Source of the DNA: DAOPZJ01 sp964587625
GTDB lineage: Bacteria; Bacillota; Clostridia; Oscillospirales; JAKOTC01
DNA length: 64,000 nucleotides
Assembly: GCA_964587625.1 (NCBI GenBank)
Contig: CAZPLU010000004.1
Coordinates: 50,493-114,492, forward strand
Direction of reading: 5' to 3'
Made by a program: the position numbers and the translations under genes. The notes below the pieces were generated by a model. That model saw nothing but the letters and a program-made list of their open reading frames with translations, was not told where the DNA came from and did not search any database. Below, piece by piece: positions 1 through 9,606 of the stretch (positions are counted from its first letter, which is position 1; each line of letters starts with the position of its first letter).

Positions 1-518
1 AGGTTTTTCGCAAATGCGCTGCGATACCGACCCCCCTTGAATAAAGCGATGAGTTTGACGAAGAGTTTGCCGACGGCGGACAACGGGTTTTTCCCGGCGG
101 TGCCGCAGATGACAGCGCCCGCCAATTCGCTTCCGTGGGCGTTGAGATAAGCGCGGGCGATGAACGAGCCCATGCTGTGACCGAATAGGAAAACGGGCAA
201 GTCCGGATAGCGCTCTTTGACGAGCCGGGTCAACGTGAACACATCCTCGGGCAGGCATTTCCACCCGTCTTTTTTGGCGAAAAAGCCGAGATCGGCGGGT
301 GTTTTGGCGCTGTTGCCGTGCCCGAGATGGTCGTTTCCGCAGACGACCAGCCCGTTATCACACAGGAATTCGTAAAACCAGTCGTAGCGCTCAAAGTATT
401 CGCACATGCCGTGGGAGAGCTGGACGACGCCGGTCGGTTTTGTCCGGGGCAGACACAGATAGGCGCGGATGGTGTCGACGCCGTTTGCGGACGGGTAGGT
501 AAGTTCGGATTTTTGCAT
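1..518 (-). CDS. Alpha/beta hydrolase (lysophospholipase/monoacylglycerol lipase-like), 3' end cut by window edge
   Basis: The visible 172 codons start at an ATG preceded by a strong AAGGAGG. The protein begins MQKSELTYPSANG and shows the serine-hydrolase nucleophile elbow GHSMGS near residue 117, plus an HG oxyanion-type motif (QLSHGMCEY) near residue 35. This is the layout of the Hydrolase_4 (serine aminopeptidase S33) family, which cleaves small acyl esters or lipids. No signal peptide is seen, so it is probably cytoplasmic. The Asp and His of the triad lie beyond the window. It begins 57 nt after the addA stop on the same strand, so it is probably the last visible member of the alaS-addB-addA run. 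The substrate cannot be told from sequence. Confidence 0.85.
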   Translation of the reverse strand, partial: MQKSELTYPSANGVDTIRAYLCLPRTKPTGVVQLSHGMCEYFERYDWFYEFLCDNGLVVCGNDHLGHGNSAKTPADLGFFAKKDGWKCLPEDVFTLTRLVKERYPDLPVFLFGHSMGSFIARAYLNAHGSELAGAVICGTAGKNPLSAVGKLFVKLIALFKGGRYRSAFAKN

Positions 519-575
519 GGTTGCCTCCTTGCCTCCTTGCCGAATCAAACACGCTAAGGGAAATCTCCCCGCATG

Positions 576-3500
576 TCATTGTTCGCTCGATATTATTATT
601 TCCATTCCCAGCTTGAATGACCAGATGGATTTTTTCAGCACGGGCAGGTTGAAAACGCGGGAGAGCGCGTCGGCGTAGAGGTCGAGTTGGGTCTTGTAGC
701 GCGCCGAAAACTGCGCGGGGTCGGTGAGCGCGTCGGTCTTGTAATCGACCAAAATCAGTCCGTCGCCGCGGACGGAGCCGCTGCGAATGCCGATCAGGTC
801 GGCACAGCCCTGCAGGGTCACGGGCTGATCGGCGAAATCATTCGCGTTCGGGGCGGCTTTGGACAGCGGAATCGTGGAGATGAAATCGAATTCACGCTCG
901 ATGGCGACGCCCTCTGCGGTGAGTTCGGCGCAAAGAGACGAGGATAAAAACCTGTTGACCGCGTCGAAATTGAGCATTTCCAAAGCGCGTTTGGAGAGTT
1001 TCCCCGCCCTGTAAAGCCGGTCGGCCTCGGCTTTGGCGTCTCTCGCGGTGAGATCGCACATATGTAAAAAGGCGTGCATCTCGGTGCCGTAACTCGCACC
1101 GCTCTCGCCCGCCGCAAACCGGGGGACGGCGAGTTCGGCGCCGTCTTTGTCCCCGGCGAGTTCGGTGACCGAGTATTTGGACGAGAGCACGGTCAAAGGG
1201 GCGTATTTGTAGGTGTAGTTCAAGCGGTCGGCAATCGCGCTGACGAGAGCGGAATCGGGTTCGGCATCTGCCGCTTGTGACGGCTTTGTTTGTTCGGTTT
1301 TTACGGGCGTTTTGAATTCGATTTGAACGGTTCCGGGGGCGTCGATGACTTTAAAATCGGTTTCGGCCGCATCGCGCAAAACGGCGCAGGACGGATGGTG
1401 CGACAAAACCGGAATCAGCCAATCGGCGAAGGACTTGCCGTTGGCGAAAATTTCGCCGCCGTCGGCGCCGTCGGCCTTTTGCGCGATGCCCGTGATTTTT
1501 TGACAGGGGTCTTTGAAAGCGGCGGTGATGATCAAAGCCGCCTTGGCGCGGGTCATTGCGACATATAACAGGCGCAGCTGTTCGGCGAGAGTCTTTTGCC
1601 GACAGGCGCGTGTGATCACTTTGAAAGCGAGCGGTTTATAACGCCCCGCGCCGCCCGAGGATGGAATGACGGACGAGACGCCCGCGTCCAGGTCAACCGC
1701 AAGACCGGGCGTGCGGGATTGGAGATTGAATCTCCCGCTCGTGCCGGCTAAAAAGCAGACGGGGAATTCAAGACCCTTGCTTTTGTGGATCGTGCAGATC
1801 GTAATCGCCTCGGCGGGGATGGCGCCGCCGCTCTCGGGGGAACGCCCGTTGGCGATGGCGTCGGCGACCAGCGCGTTAAATGCGGGCAGGTCGACGCCGC
1901 GCGCGTCCCGGTCGGCGGCATAACGGATGAGCTGGGCGATATTTTTGCCGCCATCGGCGGTGCAGTCCATGGCCGCGGCGGTGGCTTCGAAGCCGGTCAG
2001 TTCGACCGCGCAGGAGATCAGTTCCCCGAGCGGCAAAATCGCGCTGTAACGGCGCAGCAAATCGAGGTCGCGGAGCATTTTCGCGCACTTTTCGGCGTAC
2101 GGCTCGCCGCTTCGGGACGCGCATTCGAGGGAGGAAAACAACGGCATATCACCGTGTTTGGCGCGGATGACACCGAGTTCGTCGGGGCTGAGGTGCCAGA
2201 CCGGGGAGAGCGCCGCGGAGAGCAGCGCGAGATCGTTGAGCGGATTGTCGGTCGCCCACAACACATGCAGCAACGCTTTGACCTCCGGCAGGTCGAAAAA
2301 GCCGGGTTCGGACATACAGTAATTGGCGAGTCCGTGCCGGGTCAGGCGGTCGGAAATGCGCACGCAATCGCTGTTTTTAGGCGAGAGCACACAAAAATCG
2401 GAGAGCTTGGGGAAGAACCGTCCGTCGGCGGTCTGAACACCGGTTTGCATCAACTTTTGAATTTCGGCGGCGATGGCATCCGCTTCCGAAAGAATGTTTT
2501 CGCAATCTTCATCGGTCCGGACCGGGCAGAATTTGACTAAGCCCATGTCTTCACCGTTTTCGTATCGGCAGACAAGCCGCTGGTCTTTGTCATATTCGAT
2601 CTCTGCGGCGCGTTCGCGCATCAGCAGCGAAAAGACGAAATTGACGGCGTCGATTACGGCGTTTTCCGAGCGGAAGTTTTTAGACAGCGGGATTAAAACG
2701 TCTTTTTCACCCGCTTCTGCGGTTTTGCTGCGTTTCGCAACGCGGTGAAACACCCGAGGGGTGGCGTTGCGGAAGCGGTAGATCGACTGCTTCATATCGC
2801 CGACCATAAACAGGTTGTTGCCCTTTGAAATGGCAGTGAAAACAGCGAATTGCAGCTCGTTGATGTCCTGAAATTCGTCGATCATGATCTCGTCGAATTT
2901 TTCGGAGACCTGTTTTGCCAAATCGGTGGGTGCCGGATTGCCGTTTTCGTCCACCGTGAACAGCAAATCGGCGCAAAAGCGCGTGATGTCGGCGTAGCCG
3001 AAAATTTCCCGTTCTTTTTTTTCGTCGGCGACTTTTTGCAGATATTCAAGCGTGAGGTTGAACAGTGTGGTCAGGTGCGCTTTGACGGCGGCGTTCTCGG
3101 CGGCGAGCCGGACGGGCGGGGTCGTGATCAGCTTGGCTTTTTCCTTGGACAACGCGTCTGCGTATGCGCGAATGATTTTTATGAGACGGGCGTCGTTTTC
3201 ATCGTTCTTTGTTGAACGCGGCCAGTTTTGAGCGAATTCCATCGCGAACATGCCCGCATAATCGGTTTGGCAGAGCGCGCTTGCGTATTCGAGCAAGTCC
3301 TTGACATGGCCCTGCTGCTTTCCGGTCAGTTCCGGCAAAAAGGCGCGGCACTTTACGGCTAACGCCAGGGCTTTTTCGCGGACGGCAAGAACCGCCTGAT
3401 CCGAGTAGAAGGCAGTATCATATTTTTCAAATTGTCGTTTTAAGAAAAATGCGGGGTCGGGCAGGGGCTGTAAAAAATTTGCGAGACCTTGGACGGCCGC

Positions 3501-4001
3501 GAACAGTTTGGAACTGTCCTTTTCGGTGACCGCGCCCGCAAAGCGTAAAAAGTCCTCGTTTTCAGATTCGAATTTTTCTGCGATAAAGGCGTTGAGCACT
3601 TGTTCTTCGAGCTGCCTGACGCGCTCCTCGGGCGAGAGCGAGACATTGACGGGCAGACCGACGACCGAACCGTACTGCCGGATCAGCCACAGCCCGAACG
3701 CGTCGATGGTGCAAATCTGCGCGGTCGGAAGCAGAATCTGCTGGCGGTTTGCCCGCGGGGTTTTCTCTTTGGCGAGCGCGGCGGAGATCTTATCTTTCAT
3801 CTGGGCGGCGGCGGCGCGTGTGAACGTGACGATCAGCATCCGGTCGATGTCGACAGGGTCCTTTTCATCGAGGATTTTGCGCAGCACACGCGCGGTCAGG
3901 GTGCTGGTTTTGCCGCTGCCCGCCGCGGCGCTGACAAGCAGATTTCCGCCCTCGAATCCGACGGCGCGATCTTGTTCGGGATTCGGGAGCCGTTCACGCA
4001 T
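576..4001 (-). CDS. addA: ATP-dependent helicase/nuclease subunit A (AddA)
   Basis: AddA is the motor and one of two nucleases of the AddAB complex, the Gram-positive counterpart of RecBCD, which resects double-strand breaks for recombination. The start is taken at MRERLPNPEQ, where ATGCGTGA overlaps the addB stop by 8 nt; this gives 1141 aa, close to the usual 1200 or so. Visible UvrD-type helicase motifs are the Walker A AAAGSGKTS near residue 25, DEFQDIN (motif II), VGDMKQSIYRFR (motif III region) and LLYVAMTRAK (motif VI). The C-terminal RecB-like nuclease has GTEMHAFLH and ILVDYKTD, which carry the metal-binding and catalytic His/Asp/Lys residues. The 8-nt overlap with addB implies translational coupling and equal subunit production. 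Confidence 0.96.
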   Translation of the reverse strand: MRERLPNPEQDRAVGFEGGNLLVSAAAGSGKTSTLTARVLRKILDEKDPVDIDRMLIVTFTRAAAAQMKDKISAALAKEKTPRANRQQILLPTAQICTIDAFGLWLIRQYGSVVGLPVNVSLSPEERVRQLEEQVLNAFIAEKFESENEDFLRFAGAVTEKDSSKLFAAVQGLANFLQPLPDPAFFLKRQFEKYDTAFYSDQAVLAVREKALALAVKCRAFLPELTGKQQGHVKDLLEYASALCQTDYAGMFAMEFAQNWPRSTKNDENDARLIKIIRAYADALSKEKAKLITTPPVRLAAENAAVKAHLTTLFNLTLEYLQKVADEKKEREIFGYADITRFCADLLFTVDENGNPAPTDLAKQVSEKFDEIMIDEFQDINELQFAVFTAISKGNNLFMVGDMKQSIYRFRNATPRVFHRVAKRSKTAEAGEKDVLIPLSKNFRSENAVIDAVNFVFSLLMRERAAEIEYDKDQRLVCRYENGEDMGLVKFCPVRTDEDCENILSEADAIAAEIQKLMQTGVQTADGRFFPKLSDFCVLSPKNSDCVRISDRLTRHGLANYCMSEPGFFDLPEVKALLHVLWATDNPLNDLALLSAALSPVWHLSPDELGVIRAKHGDMPLFSSLECASRSGEPYAEKCAKMLRDLDLLRRYSAILPLGELISCAVELTGFEATAAAMDCTADGGKNIAQLIRYAADRDARGVDLPAFNALVADAIANGRSPESGGAIPAEAITICTIHKSKGLEFPVCFLAGTSGRFNLQSRTPGLAVDLDAGVSSVIPSSGGAGRYKPLAFKVITRACRQKTLAEQLRLLYVAMTRAKAALIITAAFKDPCQKITGIAQKADGADGGEIFANGKSFADWLIPVLSHHPSCAVLRDAAETDFKVIDAPGTVQIEFKTPVKTEQTKPSQAADAEPDSALVSAIADRLNYTYKYAPLTVLSSKYSVTELAGDKDGAELAVPRFAAGESGASYGTEMHAFLHMCDLTARDAKAEADRLYRAGKLSKRALEMLNFDAVNRFLSSSLCAELTAEGVAIEREFDFISTIPLSKAAPNANDFADQPVTLQGCADLIGIRSGSVRGDGLILVDYKTDALTDPAQFSARYKTQLDLYADALSRVFNLPVLKKSIWSFKLGMEIIISSEQ

Positions 4002-7000
4002 CGTCTTCGACCTCCTCTCCGTTTTCGGCGTTTGCCTGACGGTAGCACAGCCGGTGATAGTCGCAGTAGCCGCAATCGTGGGCAGAGAGCGGCGCGGCGG
4101 CAAAATCGCCGTCCGACAGTTTTTGCGCCATGCCTGTCACGAGGTCGTCGACCACACCGAACGCATGCTCCATATCCAATCCTTTGGATTGCGCGTTCTT
4201 GCAAAAATCGGTTCCGCCGAACGCGGCAAGCGCCTCTGCGTCGCGCGCAAAGCCCTGCAGGCGGGTGAATTCGTTTGACGACGCCTCGGCTTTTTGTTCG
4301 GAGTCGGCGGGGGACTGTTTGACATTCAACGGGAAATAGAAAAAGGCGGCGGGAATGCAGCCGCTGTATTTGCTGCCGTCGGCGCAGAGGGCTTTGAGGT
4401 AGTAGGCCAGCTGGATTTTGCTGCCGTCGGTCAGATTTTTCATTGTAAAATCGGCGTCGCCGGTCTTATAATCCACGGCGCTCAAGTATGATTTCCCGTC
4501 GGGGGCGTCGAAGCGGTCGACCCGGTCGATTTTACCGCGCAGGGTCACGGAGGAGCCGTTGTATTCATAGGAGATCGGGGGAATTTCCTTGCCGGGGGCG
4601 ATGTCGATCTCGCAGCCGACGGTCTTGAATTTGCTGTTGTCGAGGTGTTTTGAGATGCGGCGCGCATCGCCGAACAAGCCGGATTTGAGCTTTCGGAGAA
4701 AGAATTTCGCCTCGCTGTCGGGGACGAAGTCGGGCGGCAGCAGCCGTTTGACGGATGCCTCCATCAAGAGTTCGATTTCGGCCGTTAAGGTTTCGTCGGA
4801 CAGCGCGGTGACGCCCTGCGGGTATTGTTGAAACAAGCGCTGCATCACGTCGTGGACGGCGGTGCCCCACTGCATCGCGTCGAGCTTTTTTTGCCGGATC
4901 GGCTTTGCGCCGAGGCCGTAATTGCAAAAATAGGCGAAGCGGCATCTGGAAAAGCGTTCGACCTGCGACGGGGAGAGTTGAATTTTTTTGCCGAACAGCA
5001 GCGCGGAGGCGTTTTGGGCGCGTTGGTTTTTGCCGTACTCGGCGCTGCCTTTTAAATGTTCGACCGTCGAACCGTAACCGGCTTGCTCGAGCGCGGCCAT
5101 TAAAGAGGCGCGTTTGACGGGGTCGGCTTCGGACAACAGCAGCGCGGCCTGTTCGGGGTTGAAAATATGATCCGCAAAATCGACTCCGGCGGCTTTTGCG
5201 GCCTCGGGGGCGATTTCGAGCAGGCGGCGCACAAACGGGGAGGGCTGCAGCCGCTCGGCGCCGCTGAGGTTGGTGAGGCGAAAGCTGACCGAAAGATATT
5301 CGCGGGCGCAAAACAGCGCGCTGTAAACCAGATAGTCCTCTTCAGAGACCTGCCGTTCGGGTTCGTCGGCGAGGTCGGCGCCGAGTTGGGCGAGTTCGCG
5401 GCTCTCGGCGGCCGAAAACGGTTGAAATTCCGAGGGGTCGGCCGGGAAGACGCCGCTGTTTGCGCCGATTACAAACACCGCTTTGGCGTTTGCGGGGCGG
5501 ATCAGATCGGCGTCGCCGACCTGCACGCAGTCGATGTACGCGGGGATTTCACCGATGGTCATCGCGTCTGCCATCAGCGTCAAAATATCACAGTAACGGC
5601 GTTTTGAGAGCTTGGGCAGCGCCTCGTTATGGGACAGCGCCGAGACAAATCCGTCGAGCAGGGTCATCAGGGTGTTGTAAGCCCTGCGCGGATCGGTCAT
5701 AATGGCCTCGAGACGCGGAATTTTTTCGAGTTCGGCCAGGTCGTCGAAACGCTGCCGTACGCCGCTGTTTTGTAAAAATTCATAGACCGCCGACGCGAAT
5801 CCCAACGCGTCGGTTTTGTCTATTGCGGCGGAGAGCGCGTCGAGATGCCTCATGGCGTATGCGCGGATGGAATCGATCTCGGGGTCGAGCCACGGTTTTC
5901 GAAAATCCGAGAGCGTCCGCTTGCCGTTTTCGACGGCATAGTTTTCGAGTTTGCAGACGGCTTTGGGGTCGAGGTCGAAAAAGCCGGATTTGAGACAGCC
6001 GAGCAGCTTCGCGCCGTCGCCGCAGGCGACCTCGAGCGCGCCGCGCAAAAAGCGGAAGATCGGGGAGGCCGAGAGCGGCTTGCGGTTATCCCAAAAAAAC
6101 GGGATGCCGTATTTGGCCAGCGTACGGTCGAGAATGCCCTGCAGCGGTTTGCAGTCGCGGGCGATGATTACGGCATCGCAATATCGCATTTGTCCGCTCC
6201 TGACGCGATTTTCGAGTTCGCGGGCGACGGTCTCGGCCTCGTCGACCGGACCGGAACAGCTCTTGACCGTGAGACAGCCGTCGTAGGGGACGGCAGCGAC
6301 CCCTCCGGCGCGATATGCCTGTTCCAGAGCGGGCAGGAATTTGCCGTCAAAGTAGGTATTGTCGAGAAACTGCGTCTCGCAGGAGGTTTCGGAGAGTTCG
6401 ATGAGTTTTAAGGCGGTGCGGTCGACGGTGGAAAACAGCGAATAGTCCTCGCGTTTTTGCAAAAACCGCTCGCGGTCGGAGGTAAAAGTGAAAACCGCTT
6501 CTTTCGCATCGCGTATCAACGGCCGCAAGACGTCGTACTCCACACCCGTGAAATCCTTGAAGGCGTCGAAGAATATGTAAACGTTTTGATAGGGGTTTGC
6601 GGTCTCGAGAATCCGCGCCAGCCGTTTCATGTCATCGTCGGGGTCGAAATATTTGTCCCCCATCACGGCATTGTAAGCGCCCGAGAGCAGCGCCAGATCG
6701 GAGAGCTTTTGTTTTAAAAAGGGGCTTTCGGCGCGTATGCAGAGGTCGCGCAATTTGGTCTCGTCGAGCCGGGCGCGTTTGAAGCGGTGGAGCGCGGCGA
6801 GCGCCATCGGGATAAAATCGGCTCGGGCGGACTGCTTTTTATAGATCGTCAGCTCGTCCGAGACCTGCGAGACCGCCAGCGACATCAGTGCTTGCTTGGC
6901 GGCGGCGTCGGCCATCTTGCAGCCGTCGGCGCCGAGTTTGTGCGCCAATTTTGAAAGCGACGTTACCTCGGCGGTGCGCATAAAACCCTCGCCCGCGGCC

Positions 7001-7146
7001 TTTAACAGCATCTGCTCGCTTGAGAAGACGAACTGCTCGGGTACGACAAACAGCACCCGATCGCCCTGTTTGGCGCGTTCGGCGGCTTTGATTTGTATTT
7101 CCCATGTCTTGCCCGACATCGCGGGGCCGACGATGAATTTGAGCAT
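3994..7146 (-). CDS. addB: ATP-dependent helicase/nuclease subunit B (AddB)
   Basis: This 1050-aa protein is the partner of AddA. It keeps an N-terminal Walker A (GPAMSGKT, residues 7-14), although in this family the helicase part is known to be largely a scaffold for Chi recognition. The C-terminal nuclease domain shows GTAVHDVMQ and AVDYKTGD. Four cysteines expected to hold a 4Fe-4S cluster are present: one in CRFAYF near residue 735, and three in a C-x2-C-x5-C motif (CGYCDYHRLC) near the C-terminus, as in Bacillus AddB. The start has GGAGGA about 8 nt upstream. It lies 131 nt after alaS with no obvious terminator between, so it may be read from the alaS transcript or from a weak local promoter I could not define. 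Confidence 0.95.
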   Translation of the reverse strand: MLKFIVGPAMSGKTWEIQIKAAERAKQGDRVLFVVPEQFVFSSEQMLLKAAGEGFMRTAEVTSLSKLAHKLGADGCKMADAAAKQALMSLAVSQVSDELTIYKKQSARADFIPMALAALHRFKRARLDETKLRDLCIRAESPFLKQKLSDLALLSGAYNAVMGDKYFDPDDDMKRLARILETANPYQNVYIFFDAFKDFTGVEYDVLRPLIRDAKEAVFTFTSDRERFLQKREDYSLFSTVDRTALKLIELSETSCETQFLDNTYFDGKFLPALEQAYRAGGVAAVPYDGCLTVKSCSGPVDEAETVARELENRVRSGQMRYCDAVIIARDCKPLQGILDRTLAKYGIPFFWDNRKPLSASPIFRFLRGALEVACGDGAKLLGCLKSGFFDLDPKAVCKLENYAVENGKRTLSDFRKPWLDPEIDSIRAYAMRHLDALSAAIDKTDALGFASAVYEFLQNSGVRQRFDDLAELEKIPRLEAIMTDPRRAYNTLMTLLDGFVSALSHNEALPKLSKRRYCDILTLMADAMTIGEIPAYIDCVQVGDADLIRPANAKAVFVIGANSGVFPADPSEFQPFSAAESRELAQLGADLADEPERQVSEEDYLVYSALFCAREYLSVSFRLTNLSGAERLQPSPFVRRLLEIAPEAAKAAGVDFADHIFNPEQAALLLSEADPVKRASLMAALEQAGYGSTVEHLKGSAEYGKNQRAQNASALLFGKKIQLSPSQVERFSRCRFAYFCNYGLGAKPIRQKKLDAMQWGTAVHDVMQRLFQQYPQGVTALSDETLTAEIELLMEASVKRLLPPDFVPDSEAKFFLRKLKSGLFGDARRISKHLDNSKFKTVGCEIDIAPGKEIPPISYEYNGSSVTLRGKIDRVDRFDAPDGKSYLSAVDYKTGDADFTMKNLTDGSKIQLAYYLKALCADGSKYSGCIPAAFFYFPLNVKQSPADSEQKAEASSNEFTRLQGFARDAEALAAFGGTDFCKNAQSKGLDMEHAFGVVDDLVTGMAQKLSDGDFAAAPLSAHDCGYCDYHRLCYRQANAENGEEVEDDA

Positions 7147-7277
7147 ATCCTATCCTCCGTGATCGCTGTGTTTATTTTACCATATTTCACGGGGACGTTC
7201 AAGGGCGGAGCGGGACGGGAAATTGATCGGTGCAGGTGCGAAAAATTTTGCCGCTGTGATGAAATGCGTATCGGAAT

Positions 7278-9053
7278 TTATATAACACCGATCACGGCCT
7301 TGATTCTTCGGACGCCGGCGGAGGAGCTCTCCTCTTTCAGGATTTGAAAGGAGCCGAGGTCGCCGGTTTTGGCGGCGTGCGGGCCGCCGCAAATTTCTTT
7401 GGAATAGCCCCCGATCGAATAGACCTTGACGGTCTCGCCGTATTTTTGCCCGAACATGCCGACCGCGCCCGCCGCTTTTGCCCCGCCAACCGTCATTTCG
7501 CGGCACTCCACCGGGATATTTTTCAAAATCGCTTCGTTGACGATCTGCGAGACCTTGACCAGCTCTTCATCGGTGAGCTTTCTGTGAAAAGAGAAGTCGA
7601 ACCGGAGGCGTTCGGGCGTGATGTTGCTGCCGCGCTGGCACACGGCGTCGCCCAGCACCCGCCGCAAAGCGCCGTTCAGCAAATGCGTGGCGGTGTGCAG
7701 TTTGACCGTGAGATCACTGTGGTCGGCGAGGCCGCCCTTGAATTTTTCCTCGGCGCCGTCCCGGGATTTTTGCCGGTGTTCGGAAAATTTTAGGTGAAAG
7801 CCGTCTGTATCCACTGTCATGTTCTTTTCGGCGGCGAGTTCTTCGGTGATTTCGATCGGGAAGCCGAAGGTATCGTACAGCATAAAAGCCAATTCTCCCG
7901 ATAAAATCCCGCTTGCGCGGCACTCCCCGAAAAATTGTTCCGCCTTTTTCAGACCCCTGTCGAGCGTGGCGATAAAAGCGCGGTATTCGTTGTCGATTTG
8001 CTCATAGATGAAGTTTTGATTGATTTCAAGTTCGGGATAGATCGGCGCGTTTAAAGCAATGATTGCAAGGACGAGTTCGGGCAGGATGTTGCGGGCGACG
8101 CCGGTTTGGCGGATATAGCGGATGCTCCTCCGGATCAGGCGGCGGACGGTATAGCCCTGTTCGGTGTTGGAGGGCGCGATCTGTTTGGGGTCGCCCATGA
8201 CGAAGACCGCCGCCCGCATATGGTCGGCGATAATACGGAAATTGCGGATGTTTTCGCCCGTGTAAGATGTTTCGGTCAGTTCCGCGATTTTATCGACGAT
8301 CGGCTTGAGCAGGTCGGTCTCGTAGTTGCTCGGCAAACCGTTGTAAACCGCTGTGATGCGCTCCAAGCTCATGCCCGTGTCGACGTTTTTTTGGCCGAGC
8401 GGGTAAAAATTTCCGTCACTCCCCCTGTTATATTGCATAAATACATTGTTCCAGACCTCCACAAAGCGCCCGCAGCCGCAGAGCGGCCCGCAAAATTTTC
8501 CGCAGGACGGCTTTCCGGTGTCGTAAAAAATCTCGGTGTCGGGGCCGCAGGGGCCGGTCTGGCCGACGGGACCCCACCAGTTTTCTTTCATCCCGCCGTA
8601 AAAGATTTGATTGTCTGAAAGGCCCACGGCTTTCCAGCAGTCGGCCGCCTCGGCGTCTCTCGGGATCTCTCCGTGACCGCCGAAGACGGTGACGGCGAGT
8701 TTTTCACGGGGGATGGCGAGCGCCGAGGTCAAAAACTCATCGCTCAACCGGATGGATTCGCTTTTAAAGTAATCGCCGAGCGACCAGTTTCCGAGCATTT
8801 CAAAATAGGTGTGGTGAAAATCGTCGCCCACCTCGTCGATGTCGTCGGTGCGAAGGCATTTTTGCACGCCGACCAGCCGCTTGCCGCCGGGGTGGCGCTC
8901 GCCGAGCAGATACGGCACCAACGGGTGCATACCGGCGGTGGTAAACAGCACGCTCGGGTCGTTGTCGGGCAGCAGCGAAGCCGACGGGATTTCGGTATGC
9001 CCTCTTTTCGTGAAAAAGTCGATGAACGTTTTGCGCATTTCGTCGCCTGTCAT
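7278..9053 (-). CDS. alaS: Alanine--tRNA ligase, short form lacking the C-Ala domain
   Basis: It charges tRNA-Ala. The start is MTGDEMRKTF with SD GAAAGGGG. The 591-aa product has the class II catalytic core and tRNA-recognition region (motifs around HTYFEMLGNWS and VEVWNNVFMQ). It also has an intact editing (SAD) domain with HTATH at 453-457 and CGGPH at 555-559, the zinc ligands. A cysteine-rich insert C-x3-C-x3-C-x-C sits at 184-194. The chain ends about 13 residues after SAGVRRIKAV, so the DHHA1/C-Ala domain of ordinary 870-880-aa AlaRS is missing, and the 131-nt spacer is too short to hold a remnant. Short AlaRS forms are known in some bacterial lineages. The Ala T-box upstream argues that this is a real biosynthetic enzyme. 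Confidence 0.93.
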   Translation of the reverse strand: MTGDEMRKTFIDFFTKRGHTEIPSASLLPDNDPSVLFTTAGMHPLVPYLLGERHPGGKRLVGVQKCLRTDDIDEVGDDFHHTYFEMLGNWSLGDYFKSESIRLSDEFLTSALAIPREKLAVTVFGGHGEIPRDAEAADCWKAVGLSDNQIFYGGMKENWWGPVGQTGPCGPDTEIFYDTGKPSCGKFCGPLCGCGRFVEVWNNVFMQYNRGSDGNFYPLGQKNVDTGMSLERITAVYNGLPSNYETDLLKPIVDKIAELTETSYTGENIRNFRIIADHMRAAVFVMGDPKQIAPSNTEQGYTVRRLIRRSIRYIRQTGVARNILPELVLAIIALNAPIYPELEINQNFIYEQIDNEYRAFIATLDRGLKKAEQFFGECRASGILSGELAFMLYDTFGFPIEITEELAAEKNMTVDTDGFHLKFSEHRQKSRDGAEEKFKGGLADHSDLTVKLHTATHLLNGALRRVLGDAVCQRGSNITPERLRFDFSFHRKLTDEELVKVSQIVNEAILKNIPVECREMTVGGAKAAGAVGMFGQKYGETVKVYSIGGYSKEICGGPHAAKTGDLGSFQILKEESSSAGVRRIKAVIGVI

Positions 9054-9069
9054 AAAAATTCCCCTTTCA

Positions 9070-9345
9070 AAATAAAAACACCCCAAGCCGAAAAACGGCT
9101 TAGGGCGAACGATTGTCCGCGGTACCACCTAAATTCGGAGGAGCACCTCCGCGCTCTGCCGACGCGGGCAAACCATGCGGTTTTCCCATGTCGTCTTCCC
9201 TTTATACGGCGAAATTCAGCTTTTCCGTTGAGATTTACTTGGATTGCTCCGTTCGACTCACAGCTCCGAGAGGGCTTCCGATTTGATTTGGCGAAGATTC
9301 GCACCGACCATCTTCTCTCTGTTGCCTTTGTCAAATCATACTATT
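9070..9345 (-). promoter_or_regulatory. T-box riboswitch controlling alaS (specifier GCC, alanine)
   Basis: The transcribed minus strand carries the T-box core AGGTGGTACCGCGG at 9130-9117. It is followed by an intrinsic terminator: a 10-bp CCCTAAGCCG/CGGCTTGGGG stem and a T-rich tail around 9105-9069. In Stem I there is a GGTCGGTG distal loop and the arrangement GAA-GCC-(5 nt)-GGAGC. The GCC at 9275-9273 is therefore the best specifier codon, reading alanine. Uncharged tRNA-Ala should pair with this codon and with the NGGNACC bulge to favour antitermination. The exact 5' limit of Stem I is estimated. Confidence 0.93.
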
Positions 9346-9378
9346 TCTCTTCAACGCTTTTGGTATTCAGTTTGGTTT

Positions 9379-9406
9379 ATTATATCTATTTTTTGGGGAA
9401 ATGCAA
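9379..9406 (-). promoter_or_regulatory. Sigma-A promoter for the T-box/alaS transcript
   Basis: On the minus strand, TTGCAT (9406-9401) and a perfect TATAAT (9384-9379) are separated by 16 nt. They sit just upstream of Stem I of the T-box. The site is divergent from the promoter at 9468. Confidence 0.8.
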
Positions 9407-9467
9407 GCGATTCGTGTGAAAAAGTAAAAACCAAGATTATTTGCCGTGAAAACGATCAAGCACATTC

Positions 9468-9496
9468 TTGCAAAGAAAAAAGGGTTGTGTTACACT
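9468..9496 (+). promoter_or_regulatory. Sigma-A-like promoter for the glycyl radical enzyme operon
   Basis: TTGCAA and TACACT are separated by exactly 17 nt. This leaves an AT-rich leader of about 100 nt before the activase gene at 9607. No clear operator or riboswitch was recognised in that leader. Confidence 0.65.
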
Positions 9497-9606
9497 AAGT
9501 CCGGTTGTCTGTTTATGCGTTCTGAGTGTACCAATAATTGATTTATCATTCATCTTTTTAACGTGTGTTATTTTATAAAATCAACGGAAAGGCAAAGTGA
9601 TCGGGT

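Noticed and set aside
9245..9247. A GCA codon in the alaS leader as the T-box specifier
   Set aside because: It also reads alanine, but GCC at 9275-9273 fits the GAA-XYZ-(5 nt)-GGAGC geometry that the proS T-box shows with CCC, so GCC is preferred.
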